Below, piece after piece: positions 18,502-27,688 of a stretch of DNA of 64,000 nucleotides (position 1 is the stretch's first letter; each line of letters begins with the position of its first letter). A program made the position numbers and the translations under genes. This stretch comes from Pantanalinema sp. GBBB05 (lineage in GTDB: Bacteria; Cyanobacteriota; Cyanobacteriia; Leptolyngbyales; Leptolyngbyaceae). Location of the stretch: NCBI GenBank assembly GCA_016743235.1, contig VRZD01000016.1:1-64000 (forward strand), in the 5' to 3' direction. The notes beneath the pieces are model-generated. The model was not told the DNA's origin and ran no database searches. It was given only the letters and a program-made list of their open reading frames with translations.

Positions 18502-18842
18502 GAAAATTGTCTAATGAACATCTGGCAGCATAGGTGATCTAGGACGTTTACTTAATGTGATTCAAATCACCGATTTTCAGAAATATCTTACAGACTTCCT
18601 GAAAACGTGCCACTCATCCTTAAAAAACTTTGCATGATACTACAAAACTTCGTCACTTGGATGTAACGAAATTTGTCAGTTTCTTCGCACCATAATCGGC
18701 AATAGTGGTGCTATCGCGTCAGTCATCCGTTAAATTCGGGCTTCACCAGTCTGAATGTTATGCATCCCCAATCAGATGATGGACTCATCTCACACAGCTT
18801 TGAGGTGAGAGCATAAAAACCATGGCACAAGCCAGGCGACAA
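18502..18842. other. Intergenic region with imperfect hairpin
   Basis: About 340 nt without a gene. CTCATCTCA and TGAGGTGAG at about 18784-18809 form an imperfect 9-bp stem shortly after the TPR gene's stop on the minus strand; it lacks a clear T tract, so I do not call it a terminator. Confidence 0.4.
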
Positions 18843-19310
18843 CTATAACTTAATTGTACATTCCAAAATAAAGCGTTGATTGACCAGGGCATAAGGCTGA
18901 ACATCCAAAGCTTTGCGAAATGCCCGGATTGCACTTCTATAGTTGCCTAACGCCATGTGGCACAACCCTAAACCATGTAACGCCCCAAAGTGGATCGGAT
19001 TCAGTTGTAGCACCTGCTCACAATCTTTAATCGCCTGCCGATAATACCCTTGAGCATAGTAGAGCACTGCGCGCCGATTCCAGGCTTCTGCAAAATCAGG
19101 TTGATGATCTACAAGATCCGTTAACAGAAGTTCTGCTTCATTGGTGTTGCCCGCTTCCAACAGCATCTGAGCCCGCCGCAGTGCATCTAAGCCCACAACC
19201 CCTTTTTGCCCAAACCAAAGTCGCCAAAGCTCCTGAGTTGCGCGATCGCGAACTATCTCATCTGGATGTTTCAGGTCTTCAAGTAGGGCTGTAATCAGAG
19301 AGTCATTCAT
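18843..19310 (-). CDS. TPR-repeat protein
   Basis: 155 residues. An N-terminal helix (LLEDLKHPDEIVRDRATQELWRLWF) is followed by about three tetratricopeptide repeats with the W/Y-A-G-Y/F-A-P spacing: NTNEAELLLTDLVDHQPDFAEAWNRRA, then ALYYAQGYYRQAIKDCEQ type repeats. TPRs mediate protein contacts. No membrane segment or enzymatic domain; the partner is unknown. Confidence 0.85.
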   Translation of the reverse strand: MNDSLITALLEDLKHPDEIVRDRATQELWRLWFGQKGVVGLDALRRAQMLLEAGNTNEAELLLTDLVDHQPDFAEAWNRRAVLYYAQGYYRQAIKDCEQVLQLNPIHFGALHGLGLCHMALGNYRSAIRAFRKALDVQPYALVNQRFILECTIKL

Positions 19311-19413
19311 TGTGCAGGATGTCCATTTGGCGACAAATAGCTCGATAGCCGCTCCAAACAGTATTCTGGCGTGTTTACATTGCCAAAACTAGTAGGTTCA
19401 TCAACTCTTACTG

Positions 19414-19440
19414 ATTCAGCCAAGAATGGCTGAATTTCTT
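19414..19440. repeat. Perfect 9-bp inverted repeat
   Basis: ATTCAGCCA-AGAA-TGGCTGAAT, followed by TTTCTT on the plus strand. It sits between two minus-strand genes, downstream of the alpha/beta hydrolase. The weak T run faces the wrong way for that gene, so the role (terminator or binding site) is open. Confidence 0.45.
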
Positions 19441-19476
19441 CGTAGGGAATTTACACGGCGCTCACGGTTAATGGCG

Positions 19477-20304
19477 CTAGGTTACTTTAGCATTCACAGC
19501 TTCAGGATGCTGCTGTAACCAAAGATCAATCTCTAGCAGAACTCGATCGGGGATTTCCCAGGGAAACAGGTGAGCAGTATTGGCGTAACACAGCCATTGA
19601 GCATCTGGTAAATGAAGAGCAGTTTCGTGGCTAGACTCTGCCGTAATATGACGATCAGCAGTCCCTGCCATTACCAAACAAGGACATTGAATCGCCGATA
19701 AGTGTTCCAATCGGTTATAGCGTTGCCGTAAAGCCGTGAACAGGGCACGAGTAGCTCGGCGCGAGGTTTTTAAATAAGCGGGTAAGGCGTCCTGCGCTAG
19801 ATAGTGGTAAGCCGTCGGAGTATGTTGCTGGATTAAGTAACGATAGAGCGATCGCCGACCAAAGGTATCAATATTCCATTGCCAGCCAGGTCGCACCCAA
19901 TTCAGAATCGATGCCACGCCGGTATAGAGGTTATCCTGCCAGGTAATTGGTGGATGATTACCCCAAGGTCGCGCGGCTGTCGCAATCAAAATTAAACCAC
20001 TGACGCGCTCCGGCAGCCGCCAAGCCATTTCCATCGCTAGAATGCCACCTAAGGACCAGCCCAGCAGAAGGCAGCGATCGATTTGATAACGATCGAGTAA
20101 TTCCTCTAGATCAACTAAATGATCAGTCATAACAAAGTCAGTTGCCGTTTGGCTGTTGCCATAGCCTCGCAGATCAGGGGCGAAGGTTTGAAAGCGTTGG
20201 GAAAGATGCTGCGTAAATACGGATAAGCTATGACCTGAGCCGGGATGACCGTGTAAACACACAATCGGAAATCCGCTGCCCTGGACTAAAACATTGAGCT
20301 GCAT
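19477..20304 (-). CDS. Alpha/beta hydrolase fold protein
   Basis: 275 residues. Oxyanion region HGHPGSGHS, nucleophile elbow LLGWSLGGI (Ser), acid AGTADRHI (Asp) and histidine ANTAHLFPWE in the right order, with a helical cap between strands 6 and 7. Substrate cannot be inferred: the family includes esterases, haloperoxidase-like and menaquinone-pathway enzymes. Monocistronic as far as seen. Confidence 0.88.
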   Translation of the reverse strand: MQLNVLVQGSGFPIVCLHGHPGSGHSLSVFTQHLSQRFQTFAPDLRGYGNSQTATDFVMTDHLVDLEELLDRYQIDRCLLLGWSLGGILAMEMAWRLPERVSGLILIATAARPWGNHPPITWQDNLYTGVASILNWVRPGWQWNIDTFGRRSLYRYLIQQHTPTAYHYLAQDALPAYLKTSRRATRALFTALRQRYNRLEHLSAIQCPCLVMAGTADRHITAESSHETALHLPDAQWLCYANTAHLFPWEIPDRVLLEIDLWLQQHPEAVNAKVT

Positions 20305-20476
20305 GGTTGAAGCCTGCTCCTGATGAGGCGGTGAAACATTGAAGATTGTCTACTCTCAGCTTCCATACTCTCCTATAGCTTGGAGTCCTCGAATTCCATT
20401 ACCATAAACAGGCAGAGACGTTATCCCGACGATCGTGGATAGGGTCATTCTGAATACTAAAAGGATTAACTGAGGC

Positions 20477-20980
20477 ATGGCAGAAGAAACGACTCCGAAT
20501 CCAACTAGCGATCAAGCTGAATCTCCAGCTCCCAATGCAGCGGAGGCAGAGGACAAAGCTGCCAAAAAGCCTGCCGCGAAGAAAGAGAAACCTCCCGCCT
20601 TAGAAGATAAGCCGTTTGCAGACTTCATTCAGCAAGATTTTATTCCTGCTCTGCAAAAGGGGCTAGGTGAACAGGGAATTGCTGATGTTGAACTTAAGTT
20701 TGAGAAGCGCCCCGTCAATGTGGTGGGTATGAGTCAGGCTCCCGCATGCTGGCAAGTGATCGGTCGCTGGAGCAGTGGCTATAAGCAAACACGCGAATTC
20801 AATTTGTACTTTTTTAACGAAAGTATTAGTGGGCAAAAAGGATTTTCCTACGCTGAAAGTGGCGGCAAGGCTAGTACGTTAGAGTCCTTCCGCATTGATG
20901 AACGGAAAGTTGATTTAGGACTACTAGTATTTTGGACATTGCAACGGTTGAATGCCCAAAAGTGGTTAGTGAGAAATTAA
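20477..20980 (+). CDS. DUF2996 family protein
   Basis: 167 residues. A low-complexity Ala/Glu/Lys/Pro N terminus (about 1-45) precedes a compact domain that matches the cyanobacterial DUF2996 family (FADFIQQDFIPALQKGLGEQG, CWQVIGRWSSGYKQTREFNLYFFN, RIDERKVDLGLLVFWTLQRLN, each partial). Soluble; no signal peptide. Function not established to my knowledge. ATG 20477 follows a purine-rich AAAAGGATTAACTGAGG stretch. Confidence 0.85.
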   Translation: MAEETTPNPTSDQAESPAPNAAEAEDKAAKKPAAKKEKPPALEDKPFADFIQQDFIPALQKGLGEQGIADVELKFEKRPVNVVGMSQAPACWQVIGRWSSGYKQTREFNLYFFNESISGQKGFSYAESGGKASTLESFRIDERKVDLGLLVFWTLQRLNAQKWLVRN

Positions 20981-21252
20981 GTTTCACTGGTTTTGCGAAA
21001 CAACGGGGTGATCGGGAGCGGCGATCAAGTAAGTCTCTCGGTCACCGCTTAATATTCCGGATGTTAACTCCTTCCCCCTCTAGTCTGAGATCAACAAAAC
21101 CTGTTCAAAGTTTTCCAACGCAGAGATTTAAGAAGCTGAAACCGTTTTACTCGGTCAACTCAGCAATAACGGGGAAATAAGCGATCGCTTAACCTAGTTT
21201 GTGATTGGCTCATTGAGCAGCCTATTGAACTGTGAATCGTAGCGATCACCCT

Positions 21253-21795
21253 TTATAGTTCTCGAAACTCATACATGACGACTCCAGTTTCTGGATCATT
21301 TGTGAGATCGACGTAGCCCGTTCTGACTAAGTTTTTCAGAGTAGTTTCCACCTCAGCAAATCCGGCTTCAGTATCTAATACTCCTTGAGTGACCGAGAGC
21401 CTACCGCCGCGAGCCGCCGCCGCTTTTACCAATTGAATCGTGAGTTGATTTGGTTGCTGAGCCGTAGGGGGCGGAAAAGCTTGCACTTCCTCGTGACTCA
21501 GCACTCGTTGTACAACCGGTTGGTTGGGAGACAGATGGGCAGGTAGTCCTTGGCGCGATCGCAATTTTAGATTGTGCTCATCCACCATGCCAGGAATCAA
21601 CACCAGATCCAGTAGTTGCCCAAAGCCAAACAGCCCAAAGGTGAACATCCACAGCAAGCCGGTGGCAATCTTGCCATTGTAGAGGCGCTGGAGTCCGTGC
21701 AACTGCAACAGGCAACCAAGCCAGAGCACATAAGCAGTACCAACATTGTTCATACGATGACCACGATGTTGTTCCAGGGCTTTAGTTCCTTTCAT
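21253..21795 (-). CDS. TM2-domain protein with C-terminal winged-helix-like part
   Basis: 180 residues from ATG 21795; ATG 21753 (MNNVGTAYVLWLG) is an alternative and fits the family well. Two membrane helices with the TM2 pattern: LWLGCLLQLHGLQRLYNGKIATG and LLWMFTFGLFGFGQLLDLVLIP (partial). The C-terminal about 70 residues (LVKAAAARGGRLSVTQG...LVRTGYVDLTNDPETGVVMYEFREL) look like a small winged-helix domain. TM2 proteins are of unclear function. Confidence 0.85.
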   Translation of the reverse strand: MKGTKALEQHRGHRMNNVGTAYVLWLGCLLQLHGLQRLYNGKIATGLLWMFTFGLFGFGQLLDLVLIPGMVDEHNLKLRSRQGLPAHLSPNQPVVQRVLSHEEVQAFPPPTAQQPNQLTIQLVKAAAARGGRLSVTQGVLDTEAGFAEVETTLKNLVRTGYVDLTNDPETGVVMYEFREL

Positions 21796-21967
21796 GATAA
21801 AGAGTTTGCTTTGGAATCGCAGGCTTCAACGTAGGTGTTTTAACCACTCTTTTACAAAAGTTGATTTCATGTAGCAACTCTTAACCGGATGATTGCGATT
21901 TGCAGCAACATAGCTTGGTAAACTGAGTGACGTGGTTATTCTTCGGTTCCGTCAAGCGGAGCAACCA

Positions 21968-22048
21968 ATGGCAGAATCATCTGGTTCAAATGGGGCAGAT
22001 ACATTTGACCAGGTAGCACCACTCACTCAGAATCCTAGAGAAGAATAA
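21968..22048 (+). CDS. Candidate 26-residue leader peptide upstream of acsF
   Basis: An ATG frame of 26 codons (MAESSGSNGADTFDQV...) with GGAG seven bases before its start, ending 7 nt before the acsF ATG. Ribosomes leaving it could reinitiate at acsF. The composition is hydrophilic and it is too short for family recognition. It may be a regulatory upstream frame or coincidence. Confidence 0.35.
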   Translation: MAESSGSNGADTFDQVAPLTQNPREE

Positions 22049-22055
22049 AGTACTC

Positions 22056-23132
22056 ATGGTAGATTCCCTTAAAAAGCCTGGTTTTGAAGAGGTGCGTCCC
22101 GGCATCAAAGTTCCTGCCAAGGAGACAATTTTGACTCCTCGGTTCTATACAACCGACTTTGACGCCATGGCGCAAATGGACATCTCGGCCAACGAAGATG
22201 AACTCCAGGCAATTCTGGAGGAATTTCGGGTTGACTATAATCGTCATCACTTCGTGCGGGATGCTGAGTTTGAACAGTCATGGGATCACATTGACGGTGA
22301 GACTCGCAAGCTATTTGTTGAATTTCTAGAACGTTCTTGCACGGCCGAATTTTCGGGATTCCTACTCTACAAAGAACTTGCCCGCAAGCTGAAAGACAAA
22401 AGTCCTGTGTTGGCAGAATGCTTCTCGTTGATGTCCAGAGATGAAGCGCGTCATGCTGGATTTTTGAATAAGGCATTATCCGATTTCAACCTGCAACTTG
22501 ATCTAGGTTTCTTGACCAAGAGCCGTAGCTACACCTTCTTCCAGCCTAAGTTCATCTTCTACGCGACCTACCTATCTGAGAAGATTGGCTACTGGCGCTA
22601 TATCACCATCTACCGCCATCTGGAGGCACATCCAGAAGACCGAGTCTATCCGATCTTCCGGTTCTTCGAGAATTGGTGTCAGGATGAAAACCGGCATGGT
22701 GACTTCTTTGATGCCATCATGCGGGCACAACCCCAGTTTTTGAATGACTGGAAAGCGAAGCTCTGGAGTCGCTTCTTCCTGCTGTCGGTGTTTGCCACCA
22801 TGTATCTCAACGACGTGCAGCGATCGGACTTTTATCGGGCGATCGGGTTGGATGCTCGGGAGTACGATAAGCTCGTGATCGAGAAGACCAATGAGACCGC
22901 AGCACGAGTATTCCCTATCGTGCTAGATGTCAGCAAGCCAGAGTTCTACGACCGCCTGGAAGTGTGTGTGCAGAATAACGAGAAGCTGACCGCGATCGCT
23001 CAGTCCAACACCCCGAAACCGCTCCAGTTCCTACAAAAGCTGCCTCATTACGTCTCGAATGGTTGGCAGTTTGTCAAGCTGTACTTGATGAAGCCGATTG
23101 AAGTGACTCAAACTCAAGGTCAGCCTCGCTAA
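22056..23132 (+). CDS. acsF: Mg-protoporphyrin IX monomethyl ester oxidative cyclase
   Basis: 358 residues. Aerobic di-iron cyclase that forms the isocyclic ring E of chlorophyll from Mg-protoporphyrin monomethyl ester using O2. Two ExxH di-iron motifs are seen (SRDEARHAGF near 130 and CQDENRHGDFF near 210), with further Glu ligands in FLERSCTAEFSG. The length and the VPAKETILTPRFYTTDFD start are typical of AcsF/ChlA. A strong terminator follows. Confidence 0.97.
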   Translation: MVDSLKKPGFEEVRPGIKVPAKETILTPRFYTTDFDAMAQMDISANEDELQAILEEFRVDYNRHHFVRDAEFEQSWDHIDGETRKLFVEFLERSCTAEFSGFLLYKELARKLKDKSPVLAECFSLMSRDEARHAGFLNKALSDFNLQLDLGFLTKSRSYTFFQPKFIFYATYLSEKIGYWRYITIYRHLEAHPEDRVYPIFRFFENWCQDENRHGDFFDAIMRAQPQFLNDWKAKLWSRFFLLSVFATMYLNDVQRSDFYRAIGLDAREYDKLVIEKTNETAARVFPIVLDVSKPEFYDRLEVCVQNNEKLTAIAQSNTPKPLQFLQKLPHYVSNGWQFVKLYLMKPIEVTQTQGQPR

Positions 23133-23174
23133 GTTACTTGAGCGCGATCGGTTCATTATTCCACTTGACTGAAG

Positions 23175-23215
23175 ATAGCTCTGTATCGATTTCCAGATAC
23201 AGAGCTATTTTGTTG
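23175..23215 (+). terminator. Rho-independent terminator of acsF
   Basis: A perfect 13-bp stem, ATAGCTCTGTATC (23175-23187) and GATACAGAGCTAT (23196-23208), with an 8-nt loop and TTTTGTTGTTG after it. Confidence 0.92.
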
Positions 23216-23242
23216 TTGAGATGTTTATGAGTCACCACATCC

Positions 23243-24250
23243 ATGGGGAACATCGCGCTACTGATTGGCATCGCCAGTTATCGGTTTGGGCTCAATCCCT
23301 TACCAGGAGCTTGGAAAAATGTGGAAGTCTTGAAACGGGCTTTACAACAAGCTCAACCGAGGTTTGATACCATTCACTGTTTGCGCGATCGCTACCCGCC
23401 GCAAATGACTCAAGAAGCGATCGAACGCTTTGCCGAGCAATGCCAACCCGAGGATTTTCTCCTCCTTTTTTTCTCTGGTTATGGGATCCAAGATGCCGAT
23501 GGGAAGCTTTACTTCGCCACTCCCATTACGGCTGCCGACGATCGAGGCAGTTTAATTAAAGCTAGAGCCATTCCAGCCAGTTTTATTCAAGAAGTACTGC
23601 ACTCCAGCCCAGCCCAACAACAACTGCTCATCCTTGATTGCTACTTTTGTCAATTCTTGTCTGAGCCATCTGCTCCACCCATCCATTCTCCTGATGCAGC
23701 AGTCAAGCCGATCGATCTGTGGTCACATTTAGGTGGGGAGAATCGGCTGCTCTTAACAGCATCTACCACTCTCCAACCGATCACTGCACCCAATGATCTG
23801 GATACCTGGAGCTATACTCGCTATTTAGCAGAAGGTCTGGTAACCGGTGCAGCCGATACGAACTATGATGGCTCACTGACGATCGCTAAACTGCATGAGT
23901 ACGCCAGTCGGAAGTTACACATTGCCGCTCCAGCCATGCAGCCAGCGGTATATGGGGCTGAGGCGATCGCCCAACAAGCCGTATGGCGAATTTCCCCATC
24001 TGATCCCGCCTTAAAATACCGTCAGTTTATCGAGAAGTTAGCCAGAGACGATCGAGTAGATACTCTGGGTTCTCGATTATTGGTCGCTCGCCAAGTGATG
24101 GATGACTTTCGCTATCACTTAGGGCTATCTCCCCAGATCGCAGACCAAATCGAATTTGAGGTACTACGACCCGTGCGGGAATACAGACAGCGGCTAGAGT
24201 TATATCAGGAACTATTTTCTAAGCTGGCGCAGGGGAATCATGACTCTTAG
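23243..24250 (+). CDS. Caspase-fold (peptidase C14-like) protein with Tyr-Tyr active site
   Basis: 335 residues. The first about 230 match the p20 caspase/orthocaspase fold: start MGNIALLIGIASYRFGLNPLPGA, then FLLLFFSGYG and LLILDCYF. In active members these last two read SGHG and DxC. Here His is Tyr80 and the nucleophile position is Tyr134, with Cys133 and Cys136 nearby. The protein is therefore probably not a canonical protease and may be a scaffold or sensor. The C-terminal about 90 residues are helical (effector-associated style). Its stop overlaps the next gene by 11 nt, so the two are coupled. ATG 23243 has no clear ribosome site. Confidence 0.85.
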   Translation: MGNIALLIGIASYRFGLNPLPGAWKNVEVLKRALQQAQPRFDTIHCLRDRYPPQMTQEAIERFAEQCQPEDFLLLFFSGYGIQDADGKLYFATPITAADDRGSLIKARAIPASFIQEVLHSSPAQQQLLILDCYFCQFLSEPSAPPIHSPDAAVKPIDLWSHLGGENRLLLTASTTLQPITAPNDLDTWSYTRYLAEGLVTGAADTNYDGSLTIAKLHEYASRKLHIAAPAMQPAVYGAEAIAQQAVWRISPSDPALKYRQFIEKLARDDRVDTLGSRLLVARQVMDDFRYHLGLSPQIADQIEFEVLRPVREYRQRLELYQELFSKLAQGNHDS

Positions 24251-25964
24251 CCCTCAAGCACGGCAAACACTCAGGCAGCAACAACAAGCGCTTTACTTAA
24301 CCAACCAAGATATAGAGCAGGTTGAAGCCTCCCTTCAGGATGCCCAACAGCAGCGGCAACATATGCAACATCAAGAAGACCTGAAGATCTATGAGCAAAT
24401 GTTTCTGGAAGCATTACAGCGACAGGCTCCTCTAGCAGAAAGCGATCGCCAAGAACTGCAATACCTTCAGGAAGTACTGCAACTCCAGCCAGCGGATGTC
24501 GAGGCAATTGAAGCGCATTTGACAACCTTAGCTGAAGCCCAAGAACGCCCTCAAGCCAAAGCGTCAAAGCACCCAGCAGCTAACGAATCTCCCCACCAAA
24601 ACGAAACGATCGACAACACACCAGATCCGGCTTCTATCCCCACCCAACTTCAGGCTGGTAGTTCGCCTTCACCGGATCCTGCTACCCAGCCAACGATGCC
24701 GCCAAAACGACCACCAGTTTTCTTAAAAGCAGAGCCTCATCCTAAAGAACCACCCCCCACTTCATCCCCGGAGATACCACCCGCCGAGGCATCGGATGCT
24801 CAACTGGATGAAGTGATCGCTTTACCCCCTAATATCAAGGATTTACTGCTAAGAGCCTTACTGGAGAAAAGCCAATCGCACCTCATATCTGAAGATTCCA
24901 GTCCAACATCCGAGCACCACCTGCCTACTAAAACAGCTAGTGAGCAGTTTCCCGAGCCCGCACTCACGCAGTCAAATGAGGAAAACTCCGGTCATAAAGC
25001 CCGATCGCTCAAACAGACCACGATACAGGCGAATGATGCTGAGTTAGATGAAGTAGAACTAGCCCAGACCTCAGAGCAGCCTAGCCAATCCTCTCAGCGT
25101 GTGAATAGCTATCGGGGCTTATTTCCCTTAATTATTGCTTTAGCCACATTAGCTGCCGCGATCGGGGCTTGGTTAGCATTTTCATCGTTCAATTCAGGCA
25201 CAAATTCCGGCAAATCAAACGCGAAGCCTGAAGAAGCCAAGCAATATGCCAGTTGGGGCACACAAAAAATGCAGCAAGGGCAATATGAAGCAGCAGTCAA
25301 AGATTTTACTCAAGCCGTGCAACTCGATCCAGACGCTGCCGCCATTTATGTGAACCGTGGATTAGCTCAGCATCGCATGGGTGACTTAGGTGCCGCTGCT
25401 CAGGATTATGACAAAGCGATCGCACTGAATCCGCAACTAGCAGAAGCCTATAACAATCGTAGCCATGTCCGATTTGAGCAAAAACAATATGAAGCGGCTT
25501 TAGAGGACGCCAACTCCGCTGTTGCCTTAAAATCCACTTTGGCAGAAGCCCGGTTAAATCTCGCTAATGCTCGGCTTGCCTTGAAAAATCCTCAAGGAGC
25601 GGTAGAGGACTACACGTTAGGCATTCAACTTAGCCCAGCTCCAGCCAATCAACCTGGTGCTTACAATAACCGTGGTAATGCTCTAGCGGTATCAGATCCA
25701 CAAGCCGCGATCGGAGACTATAACCAAGCAATTGAGCTGAATTCAAGCTATGCGGATGCTTACCGAAATCGAGGATTAGCCTACCAAAAGCTGGGGAATA
25801 CCCGATCGGCAATTCAAGATCTTCAGACGGCTGCCAAATTCTATTTAGCTCAAGGTAATCAAGACATGTACCAACAAACCCTGAAAGAAGTCACTGAGCT
25901 TCAGCAAGTGGTGCCCAACTCTCCAACTCCAGAAGCCACAAGCGTGGTGGATTTTTCTCGCTAA
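24240..25964 (+). CDS. Single-pass membrane TPR protein coupled to the caspase-like gene
   Basis: 574 residues. Gln-rich helical N terminus (1-100, likely coiled coil), a long Pro/Ser/Glu-rich disordered region (100-285), one membrane helix (about 294-315, LFPLIIALATLAAAIGAWLAF), then five or six TPR repeats (about 330-550: KQYASWGTQKMQQGQYEAAV and following). N-in topology would place the TPRs in the periplasm or lumen. It overlaps the preceding caspase-fold gene, suggesting a functional pair in which this protein anchors or recruits. Confidence 0.87.
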   Translation: MTLSPQARQTLRQQQQALYLTNQDIEQVEASLQDAQQQRQHMQHQEDLKIYEQMFLEALQRQAPLAESDRQELQYLQEVLQLQPADVEAIEAHLTTLAEAQERPQAKASKHPAANESPHQNETIDNTPDPASIPTQLQAGSSPSPDPATQPTMPPKRPPVFLKAEPHPKEPPPTSSPEIPPAEASDAQLDEVIALPPNIKDLLLRALLEKSQSHLISEDSSPTSEHHLPTKTASEQFPEPALTQSNEENSGHKARSLKQTTIQANDAELDEVELAQTSEQPSQSSQRVNSYRGLFPLIIALATLAAAIGAWLAFSSFNSGTNSGKSNAKPEEAKQYASWGTQKMQQGQYEAAVKDFTQAVQLDPDAAAIYVNRGLAQHRMGDLGAAAQDYDKAIALNPQLAEAYNNRSHVRFEQKQYEAALEDANSAVALKSTLAEARLNLANARLALKNPQGAVEDYTLGIQLSPAPANQPGAYNNRGNALAVSDPQAAIGDYNQAIELNSSYADAYRNRGLAYQKLGNTRSAIQDLQTAAKFYLAQGNQDMYQQTLKEVTELQQVVPNSPTPEATSVVDFSR

Positions 25965-25978
25965 AGTCTCAAGCCACC

Positions 25979-26878
25979 CTATTGTCGGTAAGCCAAAGCA
26001 AAGCGATCGATACCAGCTAAATCTGGATGAATTGCCATCCTGGTATAACTCCCCCGCGATCGCAACAATTCCATTACCGCTTCAGCTTGTCCAGCCATCA
26101 TCTCAATCAGCCAAATGCCACCGGGCTGCAAATAATCCGGCGCAACCTTGACGAGATAACGAATGCAATCCAACCCATCGCTCCCGCCATCCAATGCTAA
26201 ATGAGGCTCATGGCGAGTCACCTCTGGTTGTAATTCCAATACCATCTGGCTTGGGATATAAGGTGGGTTGGATACAATTCCCCGTAATCGCCCCTTGAGA
26301 TCAGCTAGCGGCTCTAGCCAGTCACCGTGATAGAAGTGAATACGATCGCTCAAATCATAGATCTGGGCATTAGTCTGAGCGATCGCCAATGCGGTCTCAC
26401 TCCGATCCACAGCATGAATGATGGCTTGAGGAAAAGCATCCGCTAAGGCTAGGGCGATCGCACCACTCCCCGTCCCTAAATCCGCCCAATGTTCGCCGGT
26501 CTGCTCATGATCTGATGTCGTTCCATTCCTAGCCGCGATCGCTAAATCAATTAAACATTCGGTTTCCGGACGTGGAATTAGTACTGCTGGCGATACCTGC
26601 AGCCAAAACTGCCGCCAGGGAGCCGTGCCAATTAAATACTGAACCGGCACTCTTGCCTCAAGCCGCTGCTGCCAAAGAGCCAGCAATTCCGCAAAAGGTA
26701 ATTTCAGCGGAATAGCGGCTCGGTGTTTAAAAGAATCTAATCGCAGGGATAACCGATCCAGATCAGAAACCCGTTGCAGCAACCAGTCTACTTCTGCAAC
26801 TGGAATATCAGCGACGATCGCCTGCTGGTATGCCTGCGATCGCCACTGCCAAAGATCTACTCCAGCGACAGAATTCAC
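25979..26878 (-). CDS. prmC: Peptide chain release factor N5-glutamine methyltransferase
   Basis: 299 residues. Methylates the GGQ glutamine of release factors RF1 and RF2; prfA (RF1) is in this same window. N-terminal helical domain, then a SAM-binding Rossmann domain (DLGTGSGAIALALA) and the catalytic NPPY motif in IVSNPPYIPSQMV. The start is GTG directly abutting the stop of the upstream tic22 gene, implying translational coupling. Confidence 0.94.
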   Translation of the reverse strand: MNSVAGVDLWQWRSQAYQQAIVADIPVAEVDWLLQRVSDLDRLSLRLDSFKHRAAIPLKLPFAELLALWQQRLEARVPVQYLIGTAPWRQFWLQVSPAVLIPRPETECLIDLAIAARNGTTSDHEQTGEHWADLGTGSGAIALALADAFPQAIIHAVDRSETALAIAQTNAQIYDLSDRIHFYHGDWLEPLADLKGRLRGIVSNPPYIPSQMVLELQPEVTRHEPHLALDGGSDGLDCIRYLVKVAPDYLQPGGIWLIEMMAGQAEAVMELLRSRGSYTRMAIHPDLAGIDRFALAYRQ

Positions 26879-27673
26879 CTACTTATTGGGGGCTGGCTTG
26901 TTTTGTGCGGGTTGCGGTCTAGCCTGACTAGGTTGGTTCCCTGCCATCGAGCGGACATATTCGATCGATTCTTGGGGTGGAATTAACACAATCTGATCTA
27001 ACTGCGGATCATTCTTGGTTTTCAGAACCTCCATCAATCCTTCCAGGTTCAACACCTGAATTTCTAGGGAATTTGCCAAATTCGGCTGTTGCTGCTTGAA
27101 GCGATCTAACAATGCCTGAAGTTCCTCTTTTTTGAAGAACATCGGAATTACAGACTGATTGCCCTGCTGAATAGTCAAGTAGCCTTTCTCTGCTCCGCCT
27201 CGAGCCACAAACAATGGAGTGCCATTAAACTGCTGAACTTGCTGTCCAGTCTGCTTCAATAGGGCAACCGCTGAAGTCACCTGCTGCTGCGACGGGACAT
27301 AAGCAAAATCTAAGCCTTGGGGTTTGCCTTGATTGTCCTGATCTAACTTATAGACTTCCGCAAGAGAAACTGGTACGACTTTTACACCTTTTGCCAACTC
27401 AGGATTTTTAGTTTTGAGTCCTTCCAAAAAGGCTTGGGCATCCTTCTGACTGATAAACACCCCTGCTACAGATTGTCCATTTTTTCCATTAGGCGCGGCG
27501 ACCAGAGGGGCTCCTTGCGCATTCGCGATCGTGAACACAGGCACTGGTCCCAGTTTTTTCATGATCTGTTCCTGGGTCAATGCCAATGCCTGGGTTGCCC
27601 CTAGCCAGAGTGAACCAACAATGGCACTACTAAGCAAACTAGCGGTTGCACCCAGCCGAATGAGTGATTTCAT
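26879..27673 (-). CDS. Tic22-like periplasmic protein
   Basis: About 264 residues from ATG 27673 (MKSLIRLGATASLLSSAIVG), which begins a clear signal peptide cleaved near ALA-LTQEQ. A start at 27688 would add five residues. The mature part has the two-fold Tic22 repeat (VPVFTIANAQGAPLVAA, TPLFVARGGAEKGYLT). In plants Tic22 helps import across the chloroplast envelope; the cyanobacterial homologue is periplasmic and linked to outer-membrane biogenesis. Coupled to prmC downstream. Confidence 0.9.
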   Translation of the reverse strand: MKSLIRLGATASLLSSAIVGSLWLGATQALALTQEQIMKKLGPVPVFTIANAQGAPLVAAPNGKNGQSVAGVFISQKDAQAFLEGLKTKNPELAKGVKVVPVSLAEVYKLDQDNQGKPQGLDFAYVPSQQQVTSAVALLKQTGQQVQQFNGTPLFVARGGAEKGYLTIQQGNQSVIPMFFKKEELQALLDRFKQQQPNLANSLEIQVLNLEGLMEVLKTKNDPQLDQIVLIPPQESIEYVRSMAGNQPSQARPQPAQNKPAPNK

Positions 27674-27688
27674 GACTGCTCCTGACAA

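Noticed and set aside
18784..18809. Terminator after the TPR gene
   Set aside because: The stem has a mismatch and there is no T tract on the relevant strand.
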